NCBI GenBank assembly: GCA_037176905.1
Contig: JBBBWG010018889.1
Location: 1 to 64,000 of the forward strand
DNA length: 64,000 nt
Reading direction: 5' to 3'
Source: Azolla pinnata
Lineage: Eukaryota; Streptophyta; Polypodiopsida; Salviniales; Salviniaceae
In this document: in pieces, positions 10,285-20,958 of the stretch
How the letters are laid out: each line of letters starts with the position of its first letter
Numbering within the stretch: the first letter of the stretch is position 1
Made by a program: the position numbers and the translations under genes
The notes under the pieces: model-generated
The model's input: only the letters and a program-made list of their open reading frames with translations
Told to the model about the DNA's origin: nothing
Database searches by the model: none

Positions 10285-13200
10285 TCAAGACATGAGCATG
10301 AGGGAGAGCAGGGCCACCATGGAAGAGAATGCCATAGCTGGAAGGGAAGAAGCAGGAAGTGAAGGTGCAGCAAAGCTCGGTGGAGGAGGTGGTGCATTGG
10401 ATCCTGGCGAGGCACTGGATCCTGCCGAAGGGCTGGATCCAGGCGAGGGGCTCAATTCCGGCGATTCAGCTGGCGTTGCTGATGGTGCAGGGCCAACATT
10501 GATCCCAACAGCTGAGAAGAACCAAAAACGCGCATTAGAACACCGAAATGCATCAAAGTTTCAAAAACAAAACGAAAAAAACACGCCTTAGAATACCGAA
10601 ATGCGTCAAAGTGTTAAAAACAACAAGAAAAAAGCGCGCATTAGAACACCGAAATGCGTCGGAGTGTTAACAACAAGAAGAAAAAAAACACGCATCAGAA
10701 CGCTGAAATGCATCAAAGTTTTAAGACAACAAGAAAAAAAAAACACGCACTAAAACACTGAAATGCATCAAAGTTTTAAGACAAACATAAAAAGAAGCGC
10801 GCACTAGAAACACTGAAATGCATCAAAGTTTTAATTATTTTGCTAGGGCTAGCTCTTCTAAGGTTCTAGATCTAGGGTTACGGTTTGGGGTTCGAAAGGT
10901 TCTAGATTTGGGGTTTAGGTTTCAGGATACTAAGATTCTAGGGCTACTGTTTAGGGCTCGCATCGCTTTCGTTCCAAGGATTTCGAAGTCAGTATTTATG
11001 GCATTTTCAAGTGGTTGGGATTGACGTTTAGAGTTCAAAGGTTGATAATTCAACTGTTTAGGTTGTTGCAAAACTGTAAACCTCTTACCATTAACCCTTA
11101 GACACTGATCCCTTGAGATCCCTAACCACAAACCCTAAATCCCTGGAAGAGGCATTATTTCAACAGTGACGGTACCTGCACATTCAGAGACGTCAGGGGT
11201 GGTGAGGTTGCAGGCCGAGGGGAGTTCATTGGCAGTGGTGTAGTTGACTTGGATGGAATACAAGTTGATCAGGGTGGCATTGTAGAGCTGGCAGAGACAG
11301 ATGGGCTCATTGGTGATGATAGGCGAGAGCTCGCTGCAGCATTTTCCTGATGGGGTTGTGCTGCCGTTACCCGTCACGTATTCGAGGCAATCCGAGAGGG
11401 TCAAGAGATCATTGAGGCATGTTGCTGAAGATATTGGCGCTTCAGCACCCGGAGTCAATGCTATGGCAGCACCACCAGCACCAGCACCAGCACCACCATC
11501 ACCGCAAGAGGAAGGAAGGAAAAACAAGGGGATTTCATTTCAGCCAGCAAAATGCCAGGTGCCTTGCTTGCTAGCTATACTGCATAATGTGCTTTGGCAA
11601 GAAAAACGAAGAAAATCCGGGAGGACTTTGTGTCTTACCTACTGGGGGTAAAGCTACCGACGGAGAAGGGGCTTCCACTGCTGGAGAGGATGCCTCCCCT
11701 GTTGGAGACGGTGCAAGTGTTGGAGTAGCCGCAGATGGTGCTGATACTAACAAAAGATTCAAAAAGAAATTAAGGATCAGAACAACATTAGGTTCTTTTC
11801 AGCATACACAGACATGATCGAAAGAAAACATGAAACCGATCTGCTGCATCTATCTGAATGATGGGCTGTATGCTGGTTGTGTGGATTCTCATACACACAC
11901 AGGGTGTCAAAAACATGGACGAATACAGCTACATTTTTGTGAACGATAGGTGGTGGGTGTCCATAAGCAAGCACACACATATACACAGATAAAAGAGAGG
12001 CTAACAAACATGAACAGAATCTCTACATTCTCGTGAATGATGTGTTTTTTTAGTGTTTTGTTTTGCCTTATGTACCTGGAGATGTGGATGCTACCGGGGC
12101 ACTTGCGGGAGTAGAGCCAGGGACCGTAATACCAACAGCTGCTTGCAACAAAATATAAACAGAAATGTTAAAACTTTTGAAGGGTTCAGCCTTCAACCCC
12201 ACCATGCAGAGCATGCAAGTTGCCCAGGATTCTTATAGTTGCGACATGCAAGGTGTTTGCGTGATGATGCCGCATGTTTGGGCTGAATATGAGCAGAAGC
12301 AAAACATGTTAGGTTGATGATGGCGCATGTTTGGGCTGGATATGAGCAGAAGCAAAAAAACATGTTTGCTTGATGATGGCGCATGTTTGGGCTGGATATG
12401 AGCAGCATTTGAGATGCATTTGGGCTGGGTTAAGTTGGATGTGGGCTGTATTTTGTTTGGGCTGATTTAAGTGAATGTGAAGTGTATTTGGGATGATTTA
12501 AACTGAATATGGGCTGTACTTGGGCTGTTTTAAGCTGCATGTCGGCTGTATTTGGGCTGATTTAAGCTGCATGTCGGCTGTATTTGGGCTGATTTAAGCT
12601 GCATGTGGGCTTGGATGATTTAGGCTGATTTGGGTTCGAATTGGGCCTAAATTTGGAGCTCGTTTGGGGCTTATTTGAAGCGGATTTGGGGCTTGCTTGG
12701 GCTGATTCAAGCTAAATATGAGCTTGGCTGACTTGGATTCAACTTGGAGCTGGATTTGGGCTCATTTAAACTTATTTTGAGCTGCTTTAAGCTGCATGTG
12801 GACTGTATTTGGGCTGATTTAAGCTGCATGTGGGCTCGGGTGATTTAGGCTGATTTGGGTTCAAATTGGGCCTAAATTTGGAGCTCGTTTGGGGCTTCTT
12901 TGGGCATATCTTGGGCTTATTTGGGGCGGATTTGGGGCTTGCTTGGGCTGATTCAAGCTAGATATGGGCTTGGCTGACTTGGATTCAACGTGGGGCTAGA
13001 TTTGGGCTCATTTAAACTTATTTTGAGCTGATTTGGGGTAAAATATGGGGTTGGGTGGCTTGAATTCAGCTTGGGGCTAGATTTGGGCTCATTTGGACTC
13101 ATTTTAGGCGGATTTGGGGTAAAATATGGGGTTGGGTGGCTTGAATTCAGCTTGGGGCTAGATTTGGGCTCATTTGGACTCATTTTAGGCGGATTTGGGG

Positions 13201-14284
13201 TAAAATATGGGGTTGGGTGGCTTGAATTCAGCTTGGGGCTAGATTTGGGCTCATTTGGACTTATTTTAGGCGGATTTGGGGTAAAATATGTGCTTGGATG
13301 ACTTGGATTCAACTTGGGGCTAGATTAGGGCTCATTTGGACTTATTTTGGGCTAAATGTGGGTTCCCTAGGACTTATTTTGGGCTGATTTGGGGCTAAAT
13401 GTGGGCTCCCTAGGACTGATTTTGGGCTGATTTGGGGCTAAATGTGGGCTCCCTAGGACTTATTTTGGGCTGATTTAAGCTAAATATGGGCTTGATGGGA
13501 TTTGGGTTCAACTTGGGGCTAAGTTTGGGCTTATTTGGACTTATTTTGGGCTGATTTGGGCTGATTTGGGCTTATTTGGACTTATTTTGGGCTGATTTCA
13601 AGTGGATTTAAGCCGACTTGGGGCTGATTTCAGGTGGATTTAAGCCTATTTGGAGCTGATTTCAGGTGGATTTAAGCCTATTTGGAGCTGATTTCAAGTG
13701 GATTTAAGCCGACTTGGGGCCGATTTCGAGTGGATTTAAGCCGATTTAGGGCTGGATTTCAGGTGGATTTAAGCGGATTTGGGGTGATTTCAAGCGGATT
13801 TAAACCGATTTGGGGCTGATTTCAAGCGGATTTAAGCCGATTTGGGGCTGATCGAGCAGCGAGACATACCTTGACATTCGCTGGTGGGCGGGGTGGTGAG
13901 ATTGCAGACGGAAGGGAGGGCAGAGGCGGCGGTGTAGTTGATGGTGAGGCCGAAGGAGGAGACGAGCGTGGAGTTGTAGAGCTGGCAGAGGCAGATGGGC
14001 TCGCCGTCGATGACGCCCGAGAGCTCGGTGCAGCAGGAAGCAGGGGGGCCGACGCTGCCGTTCCCCGTGACGAAGGCGAGGCAATCGGTGAGCGTGAGCA
14101 GCGACGAGACGCAGTCGGTGGAGGAGGAGGAGGAGGAGGAGGGGCTCGCCGCCTGCTGCTGCTGCTGCTGCGCGCTTGACGGCAAGCACAGCAAGGACAT
14201 GGCGATGGCGATGGCGATGGAGGCGACTACCCACGGCTTCTTCGTCGTCATCATCGTCGTCGTCGTCGAGCTCTGCTTCAACAA
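10285..14284 (-). CDS. GPI-anchored non-specific lipid-transfer protein with two 8-Cys domains (fused tandem copies)
   Basis: Five exons on the minus strand: 14284-13870, 12138-12076, 11746-11639, 11460-11176, 10511-10285; 365 aa if all are used. Exon 1 gives a signal peptide, a Gln/Ser-rich spacer and a full 8-Cys nsLTP domain (C..C..CC..CLC..C..C, with EPICLCQLYN and INYTAA). Exons 2 and 3 are short Pro/Ser/Ala-rich linkers. Exon 4 encodes a second complete 8-Cys domain (EPICLCQLYNATL, LPSACNLTTP). Exon 5 is a Pro/Ser-rich stalk ending in a hydrophobic GPI signal (MAFSSMVALLSLMLMS). All introns are phase 1, so exons 2, 3 and 4 are symmetric; skipping exon 4 gives a normal 270-aa single-domain protein. 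nsLTPs of this type carry lipids at the outer plasma membrane and wall. Alternative: two separate genes, in which case the downstream one lacks an in-frame signal peptide and the upstream one lacks a GPI tail. The start could also be Met11 at 14254. Confidence 0.75.
10525..10840. repeat. ~52-57-bp tandem repeat in the last nsLTP intron
   Basis: Six imperfect copies of a unit like CACGCATTAGAACACCGAAA followed by TGCATCAAAGTTTTAA and an A-rich linker. The array lies wholly inside the intron 10512-11175. Confidence 0.85.
12240..13855. repeat. GGGCTGATTT minisatellite filling intron 1 of the two-domain nsLTP gene
   Basis: About 1.6 kb of degenerate repeats built from TTGGGCTGATTTAAGC-like words. 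The left end (12240-12410) repeats a GATGATG-CGCATGTTTGGGCTGGA word. At about 13030-13310 there is a clean higher-order unit of 81 bp (GGTGGCTTGAATTCAGCTTG onward) in three near-identical copies plus diverged flanking ones. The right end turns into GATTTCAAGTGGATTTAAGC units. The long open frame across it is due only to the 81-bp period. Confidence 0.9.
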
Positions 14285-14571
14285 CCCGACTGCTGCTGCT
14301 TCTTCTTCTTCTTCTGCTTCTTCTTCTGCTTCTGCTTCTTTGATTGCTGCAGTAGCACTCCCGCGCTTGTTCTGGACTCTTCGAAGGATCCTTCCCTTCC
14401 TTCTCCCTGTTACCCGCTTCTTTCTTTAGCTACTGCTCCTGCTTCTTCTTCTTCTTCTTCTTCTTCTTGCTTCTGCTTCTTCTTCTTCTATTGCTTCTTC
14501 TTCTGCTTCTTCTTCCGCTGTCTGTGCCCCACTGCTTTTGCGCTGCGCTGTTCCTGCTTCCTGTTCCTCCC

Positions 14572-14604
<33 letters not shown>

Positions 14605-17600
14605 ATGACGGATCCTTCCTCCACCTTCCTTTGAATGAGAGGTCGAGAGAGAAGAAGAACAGAGAGAAAGGGAAAAAAAAGGGGGGCTATCGAGCTTCCT
14701 TCTCCTGCTTCCTTCCTCGCTTCCTGCTTCTCCCTTCTTCTTCTTCTTCTTCTTCTTCCTCTGCTTCCTGCTGCTTCTTCTTCTTCTCTCTGCTTTAATG
14801 GCGGGGGGAGGAGCTTGTCACGGCTCTGCTTTCATGTTCATGGCCGCCTTCTTCTTCCTTCTTCTTCTTCTTCTTCTTCTTCTTCCATGAAGAGTGTCTG
14901 CAGATTTCAGTTGATGACAAAAACAGGTACACATGCATGCATGCACATACCTGCACATGTACATGCACATGCACGCGCACATGCACGCGCACATGCACCC
15001 GCACATACATACATACATACATACGTACGTACGTACCGTACCGTACCGTAGCATTCATGCATGGCGGAATGCAGGGCATGCATGCATGCAGGTTTGCGCA
15101 TGTTGTATACCGGCTTGCACGCATGCATGCACACATGCAGGCATGCATGGAAGAGGCACATGGATGCATGGCATGCATGAAGGCTGTGCAAGTGGGAAGG
15201 AGGTGGTGACGCGCATACATACATGCACATACACACCCACGCATGCATACATACACATACATTCATACATGCATACACATACATTCATACATGCATACAC
15301 ATACATTCATACATGCATACACATACATGCATACGCACACATACATGCATACGCACCCACATGCATACACATACATACACGCTCACACACATGCATGCAT
15401 GTGCATAATGCATATGGATGGATGGATGGATGGATGGATGGATGAGGCCCAGACTCATTATAAAAAACCACCTCCAGTTTCTGATGCGATTAAGGAAAAT
15501 TTCGGTCCGCGGAATTGTTTCGCACTCAGAAGAGAAGAGAGAAGAAGAAGAAGAAGAGGTGCCGACGAATACGATAAGCGCGGTTTCCGCTACGTTCAGC
15601 CCGTGATTCCACCTCTGTAAGCAGTCGTAGCAGTCGCGAGTGATCCGATGCGGAATTTACCCATTCCTGGGGTTTTTTACTGCATGCAAACCCATCTCGG
15701 CATTTTGCTTTTCATAACTAATGACATGCTAGATTCTCTGCTGGGAGGAAACACCAAAAATTGTAGGGCAATTGAATGGGGGGGGTTAGTTAATTAGCTT
15801 GGAAATGCCTTCCATGCAGGTTTAGCTGCTAGCTTGAAATGCCAGGTTTAGTTAGCTTGAATGCCCTTCCCATGCAGGTTTTTTTAGCTTGAATGCCCTC
15901 CATGCAAGAAGGTGATGGGGCAAAAGCCATGCATGCATGGTATGCATGTAATCCATTTATGTGTATGAAGGTATGAATGTATATATGTATGTATGTGTGT
16001 GTGTGTATGTATGGATGCAATCCCCACATCTACACCATCTTTGTATCTAATCTACCTCATTTAACAACCTGCAACAACCTCCTTATCATCATTCATTATT
16101 GCCTTTAAACTTTCCTTTTCCTTTTCCCTTTCTTCTCCTTCTTCACCATTTTAGCTCCACCAAACCAAAACTCTTTTCCTCTTCCTCCACTTCCCCCCCC
16201 CCTGATTCCAAGGCTTTTTTCTTCTTCATTCTTCTTCATTCCTTCTCTTCAAAAATGAAAACACAAATTTTTTTAAAACAAAACCCACCTCCACTGACTT
16301 GACTACAAAAAAACAAACAAGAAAACAGTGGGGAAAACCCAAATGTTTTTATAAAGCTTTTCCACATCATCACTCAACAGGTTTTTGGAGGGCTTTTTAG
16401 GGCTTTTTAGGGCTTTTTTAGGGCTTTTTTAGGGCTTGCACATTCTCAAGGAACATGGCTTTGTTTTAGGGTTCAGGGTTTTAGGGTTTTACTCCAAGAT
16501 TTAGCGACTCTTGGATCATGTTCAATGCAAATGTGTTTTGTTTGATTGAGATCTATGAATTTTGTCCCCCTCCCTCGTCCACCATCGCCCACCCATCGGC
16601 AACAAGCGTGTACGTATGATGAACGAACGCGAAGACAAGACTATCATAACAAACAGTTGTCCGAAACTTGTCTCTTCTCTCCCCCAAGGTCAAAAAATCG
16701 GTATGTGTCGTAAATGCTCCAAGTAAGGGATAGCAATTTAATGCATTTGGGGTTGTAGTAGTAGAAGCAAGTGCTAGTGGGTGATGGTCTCTTGTCCGGT
16801 GGCATTCAGTGCTGCGAACCGCAACCATGGATTGTAATATTCACATTCGTTGAAAGAAAAAAAAATTCACGGGAGAATCACCGTTCTTGTTTTTTGCCTG
16901 ACAGAGTTGTAGATTTATATCTTTTAACGCCTGCTAGAAATCAACACCAAATCACTCAATTGTGAGCTCCATTAGTATCTAATTAGTTAATTGGTTATCG
17001 CCAAATCCTCGCGTCAACCAATTAATTAGATTCCAAAATCAGGATTGGCTTTTGCTAACCGAATGGAGTAAAGGATTCGATTAGGATCAATTAGTGAGCA
17101 GCAATCAGGAATAAAATCAATTAGCGTTATACCAGTGAAACTAAACTGCGTTATTATCTATGATTTTGTTTGGCGTTTTTCCGGTTATTCTCCCAAGTAT
17201 CAAACATAAAGATACGATGTATCGTGCGCATAACATTCTTTCCATTCGATCTAATGTTTACAATAAAGTCCGGCGTACTGGTAAAAGAAAAGGGATTTGT
17301 TGGTTTCTATTTTGTGATTTGAAATCCTTAATTACTTTTCTTATTTCACATAATTTACTCTACGAAACGAATGTTTTCTCTTACACTTTACAGGGTTTTT
17401 CTTATTCTCGAACAATACTTTTATACTTGAATACGAATACACGAATATATGTATATATTCTTGATTATGATCGATAATGGAGCCAAACTTAGCCACATAT
17501 GTATTGGGGCATTTAGACCACCTGAATTCCCACATGCATAGCTAATAGTATCCTTTGTTTTGTCGGCAAGTAACCAATCGCAGCTGCGAATCGTAGACAC

Positions 17601-18443
17601 ATATATATATGTACGAATGCAGGCACATTTGTGTAGCCATTTGACATTAATCAATACTAATGAAAGGAGTTTTTAAAACGAAAAACAAAAAGAAACGAAA
17701 CATTTGGCAGCAGCAGCGTCGATGACCGGTGTGTTCGAGACTTTGAATCATAGAGGAAAAAAAATTAAAAAAATCCTTCTCTGTCTCTCTATGTTCTCGG
17801 CTTCCACGAACGACATCCGCATCGTCGTGATCGAGGGAATCAAAAGATCTCGGAATCCACAAGAATCGCGTCCAATCGCGGTTCCGATTTAGAAAGTAAC
17901 ACAAACTTTATACGATCGGCCGATTAAAAACCCAACAAAAAAAAAAGGGGGGTGGCAATTGTGGGTAGTAGAATCAGAGACAAAAAAAATGATGGAAACC
18001 AAACAACAATGGACTCCGATCCGGCGTCAAAGATTCGTGTGAATCGTTCGACTTTCTTTTATGCACCAAGCTAAAAGGAGCGAGCGATCACGTCGAAAAC
18101 CTTCTTCCTTTATTTCACATTGTGAATGCACTTGACACGATCTCGCGTCGAAGCCAATCTGGCATTGGCAGAGAGCGAGAGATCTTGATGAGCATCAAAG
18201 CCCAAAGACGCTAAAAAATGGGTCGAGAATGAAAGCAAACGTATGGACTCCTGACTAATGGGAAAGTAGCTTCATTTTGGAAAAAAAAGAAAAGAAAGCA
18301 AACGTATGGATTCCTAACTAATGGAAAAGTAGCTTCATTTTGGAAAAAGAAGAAAAGAAAAACAAACGTATGGAGTTAAGTAGTATATACTACTACTGTA
18401 AACAGACTCATCTGTTGCTTTTGTCGCGATTGCTTCTCGATCC
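14285..18443. other. Upstream region of the two-domain nsLTP gene and spacer to the next nsLTP
   Basis: 14.28-14.9 kb is pyrimidine-rich with CTT/TTC, GAT and similar microsatellites. 14.93-15.41 kb is an ATGC/ACAT tract, then (GATG)n at about 15415-15443. 16.38-16.44 kb holds four or five copies of GGCTTTTTAG, followed by TTTTAGGG-like words to about 16490. 16.5-18.2 kb shows nothing I recognise. 18.23-18.37 kb has just over two copies of a ~65-bp unit (AAACGTATGGA....GTAGCTTCATTTTGGAAAA). Confidence 0.6.
14930..15443. repeat. ATGC/RY and ACAT microsatellite tract, then (GATG)n
   Basis: Dense CATGCATG, ACATACAT and GCACATGCAC words with alternating purine-pyrimidine character, ending in seven GATG units. 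It lies 0.65-1.15 kb upstream of the nsLTP start. All six frames give Cys/His/Met/Tyr-rich low-complexity peptides that I do not regard as coding. Confidence 0.9.
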
Positions 18444-19950
18444 TCACGGCAGAAGAAGCAGGGCACTGGAGATGAGCGCGACGAGCAGAGGCGATGGCGA
18501 AGAAGAATCCGGCGCTGCAAAGCTGGGCGTGCTCGAGCCCCTCGAATTCGGCATGCCTCCTCCGCCTGCAGATTGAACGAAGATCATCAGGCATCTCTGC
18601 AAAACAAAAACCTTTCGAAACTCGTCGCGAATTCGACGGATCGGGAAATGCTCTCGATCTCTCTCTCTCTCTCTCTCTGTCTCAATGTGTATGGGCGCAA
18701 ATGTCGAGTGCATCCGGATTCGCATTCGGATTGGAAGCGAAACGGATGCGTTTTTCGGGAAGGAGTGGAAGAAGAGCGGAGAACGGCGATGCATAATACT
18801 ACCTGGGGGCTCCGCGATGGAGGAGGTCGCGGGCACAGGAATCCCTACAACTGCAACACGCGGAAAACAAACGTGCACAATGTAAGCACGACAAACGTGT
18901 TTGAAGAGCCCAATCGAACCGTTTTGAAAACAGTTGGAAACGTCGGATGTTGAACTTTTAGCATTTTTTGTAACAATCACTTTAGAGACTACCATGGGGG
19001 TTTAGCTCAAGAGAATTCGATGGAACTTTTGTAAAACATGCTAAGAGAATTTTCAACTTACTGTGATTTTTTATTTTTATATATACAACTATGATCATTC
19101 GCTATGAATTCGATTCGTCGCCCTTGTTGTTTTTTTTCGTCTATTTGAATTGTGAACATTCTTGTTTTATAAGGATATATTCGTAGCTTGTTTTGTTTCC
19201 GCTGGCTACCGTTTTAAATCCAGCTTCAAAGACCGATTACCATACACGTTTGATTGAAACATTCGCGGCCACGAACACAAACAATAAATGAACGATTCAT
19301 TCAATGGACCGCGTATGGATTGTGTGTACGTACGTACGAATACATGTACACGTACACGGTGCACTGGTGCAAAGATCCACGGGAGAACAATGACACAAGC
19401 ACGTATGTCTGAGAGCATGCAGGGTTTTCGGGGTAAAACGTCATTTGTGCGATGATGAACGTGTGGATGGATTCGAACACGTGACCTTCAGATCTTTCAG
19501 CGGCGAACTGCGTACATGCGCATGCGTCACGAGGGGAACTGAGTTCTGTGGCTTCTTACGGAGGCAGTCGGAGGGGGGCGGAGCAGTGAGGCTGCAAGCA
19601 GCGGGCAGATGAGTAGCCGAACTGTAGTTGATCCGGAGCCCGAAAGCCGAGATGAGCGACGCGTTGTAGAGCTGGCAGAGGCAGATGGGCTCATCGCGGA
19701 CGACGCCCGACAGATCGTCGCAGCACGCGGGCGTCGGGCCCACGCTCGCGTTGCCGATCGCATACTGGAGGCAGCCCGAGAGCTCGACGAGCGATCTCGC
19801 GCAACTGATCTGTGGCGGAGATGCTGGGGAAGAAGAAGAAGAAGAAGAAGAAGAAGAAGCAGAAGAAGCTGCTTCAGTTAGCGAAGCTGGTGCCGCTACG
19901 AGTAGCAGTAGCAGCAGCAGCAGCAGAAGTAACAGCGTCCTCGGCCTCAT
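18444..19950 (-). CDS. GPI-anchored non-specific lipid-transfer protein (single 8-Cys domain)
   Basis: Three exons: 19950-19560, 18850-18803, 18565-18444; 186 aa. The chosen start, MRPRT followed by a run of about twelve Leu, gives a clear signal peptide; an upstream in-frame ATG at 20028 would add 26 polar residues and hide it. After a Ser-rich spacer comes a full 8-Cys domain (SCARSLVELSGCL, PACCDDL, EPICLCQLYN, LPAACSL, SDC). Exon 2 (VGIPVPATSSIAEPP) is a Pro/Ser linker. Exon 3 ends with a GPI-type hydrophobic tail (LLVALISSALLLLP). Both introns are phase 1, the same plan as the neighbouring two-domain gene, so the genes are tandem duplicates. Likely role: lipid binding at the plasma membrane outer face or wall. 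Confidence 0.9.
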
Positions 19951-20958
19951 CTCTCCTGCCCTTTGTCCTATTTCTCTGATGCCCCTGGCCTCTGTTTTCG
20001 AGCAGGAGCAATCTGCAGAACTCACCACCGCTCCTCTGCATCATCGCATATCTGTACGTTATATATATATATATATATCTGCTGTATCTGGCTCTCTGTT
20101 TCGGCGATCGCATGACGCGGCAAACTGCATCGATTCATCTGTGCTGCTCCCCTGCACTGTGCCGATCGCATGACCTCGGTTCCCCGCACTCCTCTCCCTT
20201 CCCGGCGCCGCAAAAGCAGCTTTCGATGTCTCAAGACCAGCTTGACCATGGCAGAACCAAAAAAAAAAAAAAAAAGGGGAGAGAATTTACAAGAATGCCC
20301 TTCTGCGACTCTCGCGTTGCTTGTCAGGACTCTCGAGTCTAGATTGCCCCCCCCTGACCTCCACCATTTGGAATTGTCACCATGCCCCTTCATGGCTCAC
20401 AATACAAGGCTCGTTCGTCTTAACCTTAATCTTAACCTTGATCTTAACCTTGATCTTAACCTTGATCTTAACCTTAACCTTAACCTTAATCTTAACCTTA
20501 ATCTTAACCTTAATCTTGACCTTAATCTTTAAAAGCAGGATGCCGAAAAAGCCACATAAAAAACAGGAGCAGCTGTTTGTCTCGATCTGGCGGCCATCGA
20601 GGAGGCGATTCCGAGGAAACGGTTTCTAACCACGACTGCAACCGAAGGAAGATCAGCAACCCGCTAACGATGCGATCCGATCTGTTATTCGCAAGCGCGA
20701 TTAAGCGACTAACGATGGAGGAAGGACCGAGCAACGGAGTACACACATACACAGAGTGTGGGTTTTTAACTAGGGTTTGCTTTCAACCAGGGTTAGGCGA
20801 AAGCTTCCCTCCTTCTAACTAGGGTTGGCTTTCAACCAGGGTTCTTTCTCTTAACCATGGTTTGTTTAACCAGGGTTAAATAGTAACCAGAGTTAGCTCA
20901 CCTTCTTCCCGCACACAGCTCAATCCATGGAAGGTTCTTGGAGCAGACAGACCGCGCA
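19951..20958. other. Divergent spacer between nsLTP and PPR genes, repeat-rich
   Basis: It contains a (TA)n run at about 20060-20078 that could serve as TATA for the nsLTP gene. There is a hexamer array of CTTAAC/CTTAAT/CTTGAT at about 20418-20528. Between about 20765 and 20890 there are several copies of AACCAGGGTT / AACTAGGGTT upstream of the PPR start. Confidence 0.7.
20418..20528. repeat. CTTAAC / CTTGAT / CTTAAT hexamer array
   Basis: About 18 hexamers in ordered mixtures. Because the period is six, overlapping frames are open and read as Leu-Asn-Leu-Asp or Leu-Thr-Leu-Ile repeats; I see no reason to call them genes. Confidence 0.9.

Noticed and set aside
12953-13312. 119-codon minus frame with a 27-residue proline-rich repeat
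   Set aside because: It exists only because the intronic minisatellite has an 81-bp period; there is no matching start, splice link or family.
14795-15620. Several long open frames on both strands with MHACMHAC-type peptides
   Set aside because: Low-complexity products of ACAT/ATGC microsatellites, open in many frames at once.
20170-20629. Frames reading Leu-Asn-Leu-Asp and Leu-Thr-Leu-Ile repeats
   Set aside because: Direct consequence of the hexamer array; no leader or homologue.
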